64,000 nt of DNA from Chamaelirium japonicum (taxonomy: Eukaryota; Streptophyta; Magnoliopsida; Liliales; Melanthiaceae). Shown one piece after another: positions 50,521 to 63,427 of the stretch. The stretch is taken from contig OX393551.1 in the NCBI GenBank assembly GCA_947650365.1, forward strand, positions 2,190,001 to 2,254,000. The letters run 5' to 3'. The first letter of the stretch is position 1. The number at the start of each line of letters is the position of its first letter. The translations under genes were made by a program, and so were the position numbers. The notes under the pieces were generated by a model. The model saw nothing but the letters and a program-made list of their open reading frames with translations, made no database searches and was not told the DNA's origin.

Positions 50521-51662
50521 GAATGAATTAGAATGGATTAGAATGGATCGTACGAATGGATTAGAATGGATCGTACGAATGAATTAGAATGGATCATACA
50601 AATGAATTAGAAAGGATCATACGAATGGATTAGAATGGATCGTACGAATGGATTAGAATGGAATGTACGAATGAATTAGAATGGATTGTACAAATGAATT
50701 AGAAAGGTTACATTTGTGAGAATGAATTAGAATGGATCGTACGATGGATTAGAACGCATTGTACGAATGAATTAAAATGGATACATTTGTACGAATGAAT
50801 TAGAATGGATCGCACGAATGAATTAGAATGGATCATACGAATGAATTAGAATGGATACATTCGAGCGAATGAATTAGAATAGATCGTAGGAATGAATTAG
50901 AATGGATCGTACGAATGAATTAGAATGGATCGTGCGAATGAATTAGAATGGATCGTACGAATGAATTAGAATGGATCGTACGAACGAGTTAGAATGGATC
51001 GTACGAACGAATTAGAATGGATCGTATGAACGAATTAGAATGGATCGTACGAATGAATTAAAATGGATACATTCCAGCGAATGAATTAGAATGGATCGTA
51101 CGAATGAATTAGAATGGATCATATGAATGAATTAGAATGGATCGTGCAAATGAATTAGAATGGATACATTCGTGCGAATGAATTAGAATGGATCGTACGA
51201 ATGAATTAGAATGGATCGTGCGAATGAATTAGAATGGATCGTACGAATGAATTAGAATGGATACATACAAATGAATTAGAAAGGTTACATACGTGAGAAT
51301 GAATTAGAATGGATCGTACGAATGAATTAGAATGGATACATTCAAGCGAATGAATTAGAATGGATCGTACGAATGAATTAGAATGGATCATAGGAATAAA
51401 TTAGAATAGATACGTTCGTGCGAATGAATTAGAATGGATCGTACGAATGAATTAGACTGGATCGTACGAATAAATTAGAATGGATACATTTATACGAATG
51501 AATTAGAATGGATCGTATGAATGAATTAGAATGGATCATACGAATGAATTAGAATGGATCGTGCGAACGAATTAGAATGGATCGTATGAACGAATTAGAA
51601 TGGATCGTACGAATGAATTAGAATGGATACATTCGAGCGAATGAATTAGAATGGATCGTACG
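50521..51662 (-). repeat. 23-bp satellite array, reverse block
   Basis: Reverse units; a truncated higher-order block lies at 51206-51391. Starts at the near-palindrome TTTATTCGTACGAATGAA. Confidence 0.93.
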
Positions 51663-51995
51663 ATGCAATCTAATTCATTCGCACGATCCATTCTAATTCA
51701 TTCGTACGATCCATTCTAATTCATTCGTATGATCCATTCTAATTTATTCCTTCAAATATATTCATTCTAATTCATTCGTACGATCTATTCTAATTCATTC
51801 GCATGATCCATTCTAATTAATTCGCACGAATGTAACCTTTCTAATTCATTCGTGTGATCCATTCTAATTCATCCACACGATCCATTCTAATTCATTCACA
51901 TAATGTATTCTAATTCATTCGTACGATCCATTCTAATTCATTTGTACGATCCATTTTAATTCATTCGTATGATCCATTCTAATTCATTCGTATGA
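51663..51995 (+). repeat. Forward satellite block
   Basis: Forward units starting ATGCAATCTAATTC; ends CGTATGATACATTCATACG. Confidence 0.9.
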
Positions 51996-52253
51996 TACAT
52001 TCATACGACTGAATTAGAATGGATTGTACGAATGAATTAGAATTGATCATACGAATGAATTAGAATGGATTGTACAAATGAATTAGAATGGATCTGTACG
52101 AACGAATAAGAATTAGAATGGTTACATTCGTGCGAATGAATTAGAATGGATCGTACAAATGGATTAGAATGGATCGTACGAATGGATTAGAACGCATTGT
52201 ACGAATGAATTAGAATAGATACATTTGTGCGAATAAATTAGATTGCATCGCGT
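51996..52253 (-). repeat. Reverse satellite block
   Basis: Starts with CATACGACTGAATTAG, a marker shared with 3314 and 62934. Ends GATTGCATCGCGTACG, a version of the switch at 4681 with an extra CG. Confidence 0.9.
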
Positions 52254-53982
52254 ACGATCCATTCTAACTCATTCGTATGATCCATTCTAATTCATTCGCT
52301 CGAATGTATCCATTCTAATTCATTCATACGATCCAGTCTAATTCATTCGTACAATCCATTCTAATTCATTCTCACGAATGTAACCTTTCTAATTCATTTG
52401 TATGTTCTAATTCATTCTCACAAATATATCCATTCTAATTCATTCGTATGATCCATTCTAATTCATTCGCACGATCCATTCTAATTCATTCGCACGAATA
52501 TATCCATTCTAATTCATTTGTACGATCCATTCTAATTCATTCGTACGATCCATTCTAATTCATTCGCACGATCCATTCTAATTCATTCGTACGATCAATT
52601 CTAATTCATTCGTACGATCCATTTTAATTCATTCGTACGAATGTACCATTCTAATTAATTCGTACGATCCATTCTAATTCATTCGTATGATCCATTCTTA
52701 TTCATTCGCACGATCCATTCTAATTCATTCGAACGATCCATTCAAATTCTTTTGTACGATCCATTCTAATTCATTCGTATGATCCATTCTAACTCATTCG
52801 GTGGATCCATTCTAATTCATTCGTACGATCCATTCTAATTCATTCACACGATCCATTCTAATTCATTCGCACAAATCTATCCATTCTAATTCATTCGTAC
52901 AATCCATTCTAATTCATTCGCATGATCTATTCTAATTCATTCGTACGATCTATTCTAATTCATTCGTATGATCTATTCGTACGATCCATTCAAATTCATT
53001 CGCAAGAATGTATCCATTCTAATTCATTCACACGATCAATTCTAATTCATTCGTACGATCTGTTTTAATTTATTCATACAATCCATTCTAATTCATTCGT
53101 ACAATCCATTCTAATTTATTCGTACAAATGTATCCATTCTAGTTCATTTGTACGATCCATTCTAATTCATTCGTACGATCCATTCTAATTCATTCGTATG
53201 ATCCATTCTAACTCATTCGGTGGATCCATTCTAATTCATTCCTACGATCCATTCTAATTCATTCGTACGATCCATTCTAATTCATTCGCACGAATGTATC
53301 TATTCTAATTCATTCGTACGATCCATTCTAATTCATTCGCACTATCCATTCTAATTTATTCGCACGATCCATTCTAATTCATTCGTACGATCCATTCTAA
53401 TTCATTCCTACGATCTATTCTAATTCATTCGCTCGAATGTATCCATTCTAATTCATTCATTCGATCCATTCTAATTCATTCGTACGATCCATTCAAATTC
53501 ATTCGCATGATCCATTCTAATTCATTCGTACGATCCATTCTAATTCAATCGTATGATCCATTCTAATTCATTCGTACAAATGTATCTATTTTAATTCATT
53601 TGTACGATCCATTCTAATTTATTCATACGATCCATTCTAATTCATTCGCACGATCCATTCTAATTCATTCGTACGATCCATTCTAATCCATTCTAATTCA
53701 TTCGCACGAATGTATCCATTCTAATTCATTCGCATGAATGTATCCATTCTAATTCATTCGTATGATCCATTCTAATTCATTCCTACGACCTATTCTAATT
53801 CATTCGCTCGAATGTATCCATTCTAATTCATTCGTTCGATCCATTCTAATTCATTCGTACGATCCATTCAAATTCATTCGCATGATCCATTCTAATTCAT
53901 TCATACGATCCATTCTAATTCATTCTCACGAATGTAACCTTTCTAATTCATTTGTATAATCCATTCTAATTCATTCGTACGA
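52254..53982 (+). repeat. 23-bp satellite array, forward block
   Basis: Contains two near-tandem higher-order blocks (about 53400-53530 and 53762-53959) and two CGGTGGATCC marker units near 52798 and 53217 with similar surroundings. Confidence 0.94.
53762..53959 (+). repeat. 194-bp higher-order block, complete forward copy
   Basis: The clearest forward copy: CCTAC, GACCTATT, CGCTC with ATGTA, CGTTC, CGTAC, ATTCAAATT, CGCAT, CATAC, CTCAC with ATGTAACCTTTC, TTTGTAT. Confidence 0.9.
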
Positions 53983-55883
53983 TACATTTGTGCGAATGAA
54001 TTAGAATGGATCATACGATTGAATTTGAATGGATCGTACGAATAAATTAGAATGGATACATTTGTGCGATGAATAAGAATGGAACGTACGAATGAATTAG
54101 AATGGAGCGTACGGCATTCGTACGATGCAATCTAATTCATTTGCATGAATGTATCTATTCTAATTCATTCATACAATGCATTCTAATCCATTCGTACGAT
54201 CCATTCTAATCCATTTGTACGATCCATTCTAATTCATTCGCACGAATGTAACCATTCTAATTCTAATTCGTTCGTACGGATCCATTGTAATTCATTCATA
54301 CAATCCATTCTAATTCATTCGTATGATCAATTCTAATTTAGTCGTACAATCCATTCTAATTCAGTCGTATGAATGTATCATACGAATGAATTAGAAAGGT
54401 TACATTCGTGCGAATGAATTAGAATGGATCGTGCGAATGAATTAGAATGGATCGTACGAATGAATTATAATGGATATATTTGAATGAATAAATTAGAATG
54501 GATCATACGAATGAATTAGAATGGATCGTACGAATGAATTAGAATGGATCGTGCGAATGAATTAGATTGCATCGTACGATCCATTCTAATTCATTCGCTC
54601 GAATGTATCCATTCTAATTCATTTGTACGATCCATTCTAATACGTTCATACGATCCATTCTAATTTGTTCGTACGATCCATTCTAATTCGTTCATACGAT
54701 CCATTCTAATTCATTCGCACGATCCATTCATACGATCCATTCTAATTCATTCGTATAATACATTCGTGCGAATGAATTAGAATGGATCGTACGAATGAAT
54801 TATAATGGATCGGACTAATGAATTAGAATAGATCGTGCAAATGAATTAGAATAGATCGTACGAATGAATTATAATGGATCGTACGAATAGATTAGAATGC
54901 ATTGTACGAATGAATGAGATTGCATCGTACGATTCATTCTAATTCAATCGCACGATCCATTCTAATTCATTCGTATGATCCATTCTAATTCATTCGTCCG
55001 ATCCATTCTAATTCATTCGCACGAATGTATCCATTCTAATTCATTCGTGCAATCCATTCTAATTCATTCGCACGATCCATTCTAATTCATTCGCACGATC
55101 CCTTCTAATTCATTCGCACGATCGATTCTAATTCATTCCTACGATCCATTCTAATTCATTCGCACGATCCATTCTAATTCATTCGTACGATCCATTCTAA
55201 TTCATTCGCACAAATATAACCTTTCTAATTCTTTTGTACGATCCATTCTAATTCATTTGTACGATCCATTCGTACTCTACATTCTTATTCATCGCACAAA
55301 TGAATTAGAATGGATCGTACGAATGAATTAGAATGGATCGTGCGAATGAATTAGAATGGATCGTGCGAATGAATTAGAATCGATCGTACGAATGCATTAG
55401 AATGGATCGTACGAATGAATTATAATGAATCGTACGATCCGTACTAATTCATTTGTATGATCCATTCTAATTCATTCGCACGATCCATTCTAATTCATTT
55501 GCACGATCCATTCTAATTCATTCCTATGATCCATTCTAATTCATTCGTATGATCCATTCTAATTTATTCGTTGAAATATCTCCATTCTAATTCATTCGTA
55601 CGATCCATTCTAATTCATTCGCACGATCCATTCTAATTCATTCGTACGATCCATTCTAATTCATTTGTATGATCCATTCTAATTCATTCGCACGATCCAT
55701 TCTAATTCATTCGTACGATCCATTCTAATTCATTCCTATGATCTATTCTAATTCATTCGCTTGAATGTATCCATTCTAATTCATTCGTACGATCCATTCT
55801 AATTCATTCCTATGATCTATTCTAATTCATTCGCTCGAATGTATCCATTCTAATTCATTCGTACGATCCATTCTAATTCATTT
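53983..55883. repeat. Mosaic satellite, the densest strand switching in the window
   Basis: Alternating blocks, about: reverse 53983-54115, forward 54116-54378, reverse 54379-54576, forward 54577-54762, reverse 54763-54928, forward 54929-55295, reverse 55296-55433, forward 55434-55883. Eight blocks in 1.9 kb, each about 5-20 units. Two switches (54577, 54929) use the same GATTGCATCGTACG sequence. Confidence 0.87.
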
Positions 55884-56627
55884 ATGCGATGAATAAGAAT
55901 GGAGCGTACGAATGGATCGTACGAATGAATTAGAATGGATCGTACGAATGAATTAGAATGGATCGTACGATTGAATTAGAATGGATCGTGCGAATGAATT
56001 AGAATGGATCGTACAAATGAATTAGAAAGGTTACATTTGTGAGAATGAATTAGAATGGATCGTACGAATGAATTAGAATGGATCGTACGAATGAATTAGA
56101 ATGGATCGTACCAATGAATTAGAAAGGTTACATTTGTAAGAATAAATTAGAATGGATCGTACGAATGAATTAGAATGGATCGTCCGAATGGATTAGAATG
56201 GATCGTACGAATGAATTAGAATGGATCGTACGAATGCATTAGAATGGATACATTCGTGCGAATGAATTAGAATGGATCGTACGAATGAATTAGAATGGAT
56301 CGTGCGAATGAATTAGAATGGATCGTACTAATGAATTAGAATGGATCGTGCGAATGAATTAGAATGGATCGTACGAATGAATTAGAATGGATCCACAGAA
56401 TGAGTTAGAATGGATCATACGAATGAATTAGAATGGATCGTACGAATGAATTTGAATGGTTTGTGCGAATGAATTAGAATGGATCGTATGAATGAATAAG
56501 AATGGATCGTATGAATGAATAAGAATGGATCGTATGAATGAATTAGAATGGATCGTGCGAATGAATTAGATTGAATCGTACGAATGCATTAGAATGGATC
56601 GTACGAATGAATTAGAATGAATCGTAC
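55884..56627 (-). repeat. 23-bp satellite array, reverse block
   Basis: Starts TATGCGATGAATAAGAATGG, the marker also seen at 2540, 40136 and 54067. Ends at the recurrent TCCGATCC-class switch. Confidence 0.92.
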
Positions 56628-57848
56628 GATCCATTCTAATTCATTCGTCCGATCCATTCTAATTCATTCGCACGAATGTATCCATTCTAATTCATTCGTA
56701 CGATCCATTCTAATTCATTCCTACGATCCATTATAATTCATTCGCACGAATGTATCCATTCTAATTCATTTGCACGATCCATTCTAATTCATTCCTATGA
56801 TCCATTCTAATACATTCGTACGATTCATTCTAATTCATTCGCAAGATCCATTCTAATTCATTCGTATGATTCATTCTAATTTATTCGCACGAATGTAACC
56901 TTTTTAATTCATTTGTATGTATCCATTCTAATTCATTCGTACGATCCATTCTAATCCATTCGTACGATCCATTCTAATCCATTCGTACGATCCATTCTAA
57001 TCCATTCGCTCGAATGTAACCTTTCTAATTCATTTGTACGATCCATTCTAATTCATTCGCATAATCCATTGTAATTCATTCGTACGATCCATTCTAATTC
57101 ATTCGTACGATCCATTCTAATCCATTAGTACGATCCATTCTAATTCATTCGCATGAATGTAACCATTCTAATTCGTTCGTACAATCCATTCTAATTCATT
57201 TGTACGATCCATTCTAATTCATTCGTATGATCTATTCTAATTCATTCGCACGATCCATTCTAATTCATTCGTATGATCTATTCTAATTCATTCGCACGAT
57301 CCATTCTAATTCATTCGTATGATCCATTCTAATTCATTCCTACGATCTATTGTAATTCATTCACTCAAATATATCCATTCTAATTCATTCGTTCGATCCA
57401 TTCTAATTCATTCGTATAATCCATTCAAATTCATTCGCATGATCCATTCTAATTCATTCGTATGATCCATTCTAATTCATTCTCACGAATGTAACCTTTC
57501 TAATTCATTTCCATTCGTACGATCCATTCTAATCCATTAGTACGATCCATTCTAATCCATTCGTACGATCCATTCTAATCCATTCGTACGATCCATTCTA
57601 ATTCATTCGCACGATCCATTCTAATTCATTCATATGATCCATTCTAATTCATTCGCACAAATGTAACCATTCTAATTCATTCGCACGATCCATTCTAATT
57701 CATTCGTATAAATCCATTCTAATTCATTCCTACGATCTATTCTAATTCATTCGTATGATTCAGTCTAATTCATTCGTATAAGCTATTCTAATTCATTCGT
57801 ACGATCTATTCTAATTCATTCGTACGATCCATTGTAATTCATTCATAC
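56628..57848 (+). repeat. 23-bp satellite array, forward block
   Basis: Forward units including a higher-order block at about 57318-57512 that ends in a truncated unit (TTTCCATTCG), and CTAATCC-type units at 56940-57000 and 57530-57590. Confidence 0.93.
57318..57512 (+). repeat. 194-bp higher-order block, forward copy
   Basis: CCTAC, GATCTATTG, CACTC with ATATA, CGTTC, ATTCAAATT, CGCAT, CGTAT, CTCAC with ATGTAACCTTTC, then truncated. Confidence 0.83.
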
Positions 57849-58280
57849 GAATGAATTAGAATGGATCATGCGAATGAATTAGAATGGATATATTCGTGAG
57901 AATGAATTAGAATTGATCGTATGAATGAATTAGAATGGATCATGCGAATGAATGAATGGATCGTGCAAATGAATTAGAATGGATCGTACGAATGAATTAG
58001 AATGGATACATTTGTGCGAATGAATTAGAATGGATCGTACGAATGAATTAGAAAGGATCGTACGAATGAATTAGAATGTATCATACGAATGAATTATAAT
58101 AGATACATTCGTGCGAATGAATTAGAATGGATCGTACGAATGAATTAGAATGGATCGTACGAATGAATTAGAATGAATCGTACAAATTCATTAGAATGGA
58201 TCCTACGAATGAATTAGAATAGCCCATACGAATGAATTAGAATGAATCGTACGAATGAATTAGACTGCATTGTACGAATC
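57849..58280 (-). repeat. Reverse satellite block
   Basis: Reverse units with a truncated unit GCGAATGAATGAATGG near 57949. Turns at TTGTACGAATCCATTCG. Confidence 0.9.
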
Positions 58281-58701
58281 CATTCGTACGATCCATTCAA
58301 ATTCATTCGTACGATCCATTCTAATTCATTCCTACGATCCATTCTAATTCATTCGCACGAATGTATCCATTCTAATTCATTTGCACGATCCATTCTAATT
58401 CATTCCTATGATCCATTCTAATTCATTCGTATGATCCATTCTAATTCATTCGCACAAATGTATCCATTCTAATTCATTCGTACGATCCATTCTTATTCAT
58501 TCATACGATCCATTCTAATTCATTTGCATGATCCATTCTAATTCATTCCTATGATCCATTCTAATTCATTCGTACGATCCATTCTAATTCATTCGCTCGA
58601 ATGTATCCATTCTAATTCATTCGTACGATCCATTCTAATTCATTTGTATGATCCATTCTAATTCATTCGCACGAATGTAACTATTCTAATTCATTCGTAC
58701 G
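58281..58701 (+). repeat. Forward satellite block
   Basis: Forward units; ends at ATTCATTCGTACGAATGAAT, a perfect 20-bp palindrome near 58689-58708. Confidence 0.9.
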
Positions 58702-58885
58702 AATGAATGGATTAGAATTGATCGTACGAATGGATTAGAATGGATCGTACGAATGCATTAGAATGGATCATACAAATGAATTAGAAAGGTTACATTCAAG
58801 AGAATGAATTAGAATGGATACATTTGTGCGAATGAATTAGAATAGATTAGAATGGATCGTACAAATGAATTAAAATGGATCGTAC
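58702..58885 (-). repeat. Reverse satellite block
   Basis: Short reverse block. With the following forward block it forms a segment that recurs 4,542 bp to the right (switch at 63428). Confidence 0.9.
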
Positions 58886-59403
58886 GATTCATTCTAATTC
58901 ATTCGTACAATCCATTCTATTGCATTCGTACGATTCATTCTAATTCATTCGCACGATCCATTCTAATTCATTCGTATGAACCATTCTAATTTATTTGCAA
59001 GAATTTACGATCCATTCTAATTTATTCGCAAGAATGTATCCAGTCTAATTCATTCGTACAATCCATTCTAATTTATTCGTACAAATGTATCCATTCTAAT
59101 TCATTCGTACGATCCATTCTAATTCATTCGTATGATTCATTCTATTTTATTCGCACGATCCATTCAAATTCATTCGTACGATCCATTCTATTTCATTCGG
59201 ACGAATGTATCCATTCTAATTCATTCGTACGATCCATTCTAATTCGTTCATACGATCCATTCTAATTCGTTCGTACGATCCATTCTAATTCGTTCGTACG
59301 ATCCATTCTAATTCATTCGTATGATCCATTCTAATTCATTCGTACGATCCATTCGTACGATCCATTCTAATTCATTCGTCCGATCCATTCTAATTCATTC
59401 GTG
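58886..59403 (+). repeat. Forward satellite block
   Basis: Starts CGTACGATTCATTC; the first 300 bp match 63428-63760 in order of variants, including TTGCAAGAATTTACG / TTGCACGAATATACG and the CGCAAGAATGTATC unit. Confidence 0.92.
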
Positions 59404-60555
59404 CGAATGAGTTAGAATGGATACATTCGAGCGAATGAATTAGAACGGATTGTACGAATGAATTAGAATGGATCATGCGCATGAATTAGAATGGATCGAA
59501 CGAATGGATTAGAATGGATCGTACGAATGGATCAGAATGGATCGTACGGATGAATTAGAATGGATCATACAAATGAATTAGAAAGGTTATGATACATTCG
59601 TGCGAATGAATTAGAATGGATCATACGAATGAATTAGAATGAATCGTACGAATGAATTAGAATGGATCATATGAATGAATTAGAATGGATCGTACGAATG
59701 AATTAGAATGGATCGTAATGGATCATGCGAATGAATTTGAATAGATCGTACGAATGAATTAGAATGGATCGAACGAATGAATTAGAATGAATACATTCGA
59801 GCGAATGAATTAGAATAGATCGTAGAAATGAATTAGAATGGATCATACGAATGAATTAGAATGGATCGTACGAATGAATTAGAATGGATCGTACGAACGA
59901 ATTAGAATGGATCGTACGAACGAATTAGAATGGATCGTACAAATGAATTAGAATGGATACATTCGAGCGAATGAATTAGAATGGATCGTACGAATGAATT
60001 AGAATGGATCATAGGAATGAATTAGAATGGATCGTGCAAATGAATTAGAATGGATCGTACGAATGAATTAGAATGGATCGAGCAAATGAATTAGAATGGA
60101 TCGTACGAATGAATTAGAATGGATCGTACGAATGAATTAGAATACGTACATTCGAGCGAATGAATTAGAATGGCTCGTACGAATGAATTAGAATGGATCA
60201 TTGGAATGAATTAGAATGGATCGTGCGAATGAATTCGAATGGATCGTACGAATGAATTAGAATGGATCGTGCGAATAAATTAGAATGGATCGTACGAATG
60301 AATTAGAATGGATCGTACGAATGAATTAGAATGAATCGTACGTACGAATGAATTAGAATGGATCGTACGAATGGATTAGAATGGATCGTATGAATGAATC
60401 AGAATGGATCGTAGGAATGAATTAGAATAGATCGTAGGAATCAATTAGAATGGATCGTAGGAATGAATTAGAATGGATCGTACAAATGAATTAGAAAGGT
60501 TACATTTGTGAGAATGAATTAGAATGGATCATACGAATGAATTAGAATGGATCGC
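59404..60555 (-). repeat. 23-bp satellite array, reverse block
   Basis: Reverse units with a partial higher-order block near 59710-59840 and repeated ATACATTCGAGCG 28-bp forms. Turns at GCACGAATGTAACC. Confidence 0.93.
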
Positions 60556-62345
60556 ACGAATGTAACCATTCTAATTCATTCGTACGATCCATTCTAATTC
60601 ATTCCTACGATCTATTCTAATTCATTCGCACGAATGTATCCATTCTAATTCATTTGCATGATCCATTCTAATTCATTCCTACGATCCATTCAAATTCATT
60701 CGTATGATCAATTCTAATTCTTTCGCACGATCCATTCTAATTCATTCGTACGATCCATTCTAATTCATTCGCACAAATGTAACCATTCTAATTCATTCGT
60801 ACGATCCATTCTAATTTATTCCTACGATCCAATCTAATTCATTCGCACGAATGTATCCATTCTAATTCATTTGCACGATCCATTCTAATTCATTCCTATG
60901 ATCCATTCTAATTCATTCGTACGATCCATTCTAATTCATTCGTCCGATCCATTCAAATTCATTCGTACGATGCATTCTAATTCATTCGCACGATCCATTC
61001 TAATTCATTTGCTAGAATGTATCCATTCTAATTCATTCGCACTATCCATTCTAATTCATTCGTACGATCCATTCTAATTTATTCGTACGATCCATTCTAA
61101 TTCATTTGTATGATCCATTCTAATTCATTCTAATGCATTCGTACGATTCATTCTAATTCATTCGCACGGTCCATTCTAATTCATTCGTACGATTCATTCT
61201 AATTCATTCGCACTAATGTAACCTTTCTAATTCATTTGTATGTATCCATTCTAATTCATTCGTACGATCCATTCTAATCCATTCGTCCGATCCATTCTAA
61301 TTCATTCACTCGAATGTATCCATTCTAATTCATTCGCACGATCCATTCTAATTCATTTGTACGATCCATTCAAACTCATTCATATGATCCATTCTAATTC
61401 ATTCGTATGATTCATTCTAATTCATTCGCACGATCCATTCTAATTCATTCGCACGATCCATTCTAATTCATTCGCACGATCCATTCTAATTCATTCGTAT
61501 GATCTATTCTAATTCATTCCTATGATCCATTCTACTTCATTCGTACGATCCATTCTAATTCGTTCATTCGCACGAATGTATCCATTATAATTCATTCGTA
61601 CGATCCATTCTAATTCATTCGCATGAATATATCCATTCTAATTCATTTGCACGATCCATTCTAATTCATTCCTATGATCCATTCTAATTCATTCGTACGA
61701 TCCATTCTAATTCATTCGCTCGAATGTATCCATTCTAATTCTTTCATATGATCCATTTAATTCATTCGCACGAATGTATCCATTCTAGTTCATTCGTACG
61801 CTCCATTCTAATTCAGTCGTACACTCCATTCTTATTCATCGCACAAATGTAACCATTCTAATTTATTCGTACGATCCATTCAAATTCAATCGTATGATCC
61901 ATTCTAATTCATTCGCATGATCAATTATAATACATTCGTACGATCCATTCTAATTCATTCGCACGATCCATTCTAATTCATTCGCACGAATGTATCCATT
62001 CTAATTCATTGGCACGATCCATTCTAATTCATTCGTACGATCCATTCTAATTCATTCGTACGATCTAATTCATTCGTACGATCCTTTCTAATTCATTCTC
62101 ACAAATGTAACCTTTCTAATTCATTTGTATGATCCATTCTAATTCATTCGTACGATCCATTCTAATCCATTCGTATGATCCATTCTAATCCATTCGTACG
62201 ATCCATTCTAATCCATTCGTATGATTCATTCTAATTCATTCGTACGATCTATTCTAATTCATTCGTACGATCCATTCTTATCCGTTCTAATTCATTCGTA
62301 CGATCCATTCTATTTTATTTGTATAATCCATTCTAATTCATTCGT
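60556..62345 (+). repeat. 23-bp satellite array, forward block
   Basis: Forward units with 28-bp forms, CTAATCC-type units at 62160-62220 and an 18-bp short unit near 62048. Ends in the 40-bp perfect palindrome 62326-62365. Confidence 0.94.
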
Positions 62346-62365
62346 ACGAATGAATTAGAATGGAT
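62326..62365. repeat. Perfect 40-bp palindrome at a strand switch
   Basis: 62326-62345 is the exact reverse complement of 62346-62365, centred on CGTACG. It is one forward unit meeting one reverse unit with no lost bases. Confidence 0.9.
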
Positions 62366-63427
62366 CATACGATTGAATTTGAATGGATCGTACGAATGAA
62401 TTAGAATGGATACATTTGTGTGAATTAATTAGAATGGATCATACGAATGAATTAGAATGGATCGTACGAATGAATTAGAATGGATCGTACGAATGAATTA
62501 GAATGGATAGTGCGAATGAATTAGAATGGATCGTACGAATGAATTAGAATGGACACATTCGTGCGAATGAATTAGAATGGATCGTACGAATGAATTAGAA
62601 TAGATCGAACAAATGAATTAGAATGGATCGTGCGAATGAATTAGAATTGATCATACGAATGAATTAGAATGGATCGTACGAATGAATTAGAATGGATCAT
62701 GCGAATGAATTAGAATGGACCGTACGAACGAATTAGAATGGATATATTTGAATGGATAAATTAGAATGGATCATACGAATGAATTAGAATGGATCGTATG
62801 AATGAATTAGAATGGATCGTGCGAATGAATTAGAATTGATCGTACGAATGAATTAGAATGGATCGTACGAATGAATTAGATCGTACGAATGAATTAGAAT
62901 AAATCGTACGAATGAATTAAAATGGATACATTCATACGACTGAATTAGAATGGATTGTACGAATGAATTAGAATGGATCGTACAAATGAATTAGAATGGA
63001 TCGTACGAATGAATTAGAATGGATCGTACGAATGAATTAGAATGGATATATTTGAACGAATGGATCGTACGAATGGATTAGAATGGATCGTACGAATGAA
63101 TTAGAATGGATCATACAAATGAATTAGAAATGTTACATTCGTGAGAATGAATTAGAATGGATCGTACGAATGAATTAGAATGGATCATGCGAATGAATTT
63201 GAATGGATCGTACGAATGAATTAGAATAGATCGAATGAATGAATTAGAATGGATACATTCGAGCGAGTGAATTAGAATAGATTGTAGGAATGAATTAGAA
63301 TGGATCATACGAATGAATTAGAATCGATCGTGCGAATGAATTAGAATGGATTGTACGATTGAATTAGAATGGATACATTTGTGCGAATGAATTACAATGG
63401 ATCGGACTAATGAATTAGAATGGATCG
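62346..63427 (-). repeat. 23-bp satellite array, reverse block
   Basis: 62405-62960 matches 2790-3345 variant for variant. A higher-order block follows at 63111-63308. Confidence 0.94.
63111..63308 (-). repeat. 194-bp higher-order block, complete reverse copy
   Basis: ATACAAATG, AAATGTTACATTCGTGAG, ATGCGAATGAATTTGAATGG, CGAATGAATG, CATTCGAGCGAG, AATAGATTGTAGG in order. Confidence 0.87.

Noticed and set aside
1189..63308. Open frames of 60-80 codons in the satellite reading MIHSNSF... in both orientations
   Set aside because: They arise wherever the ATTCAAATT variant removes the in-frame TAA of the repeat and three 23-bp units make a 23-codon cycle. They follow the repeat variants, occur on both strands, and have no start context or domain.
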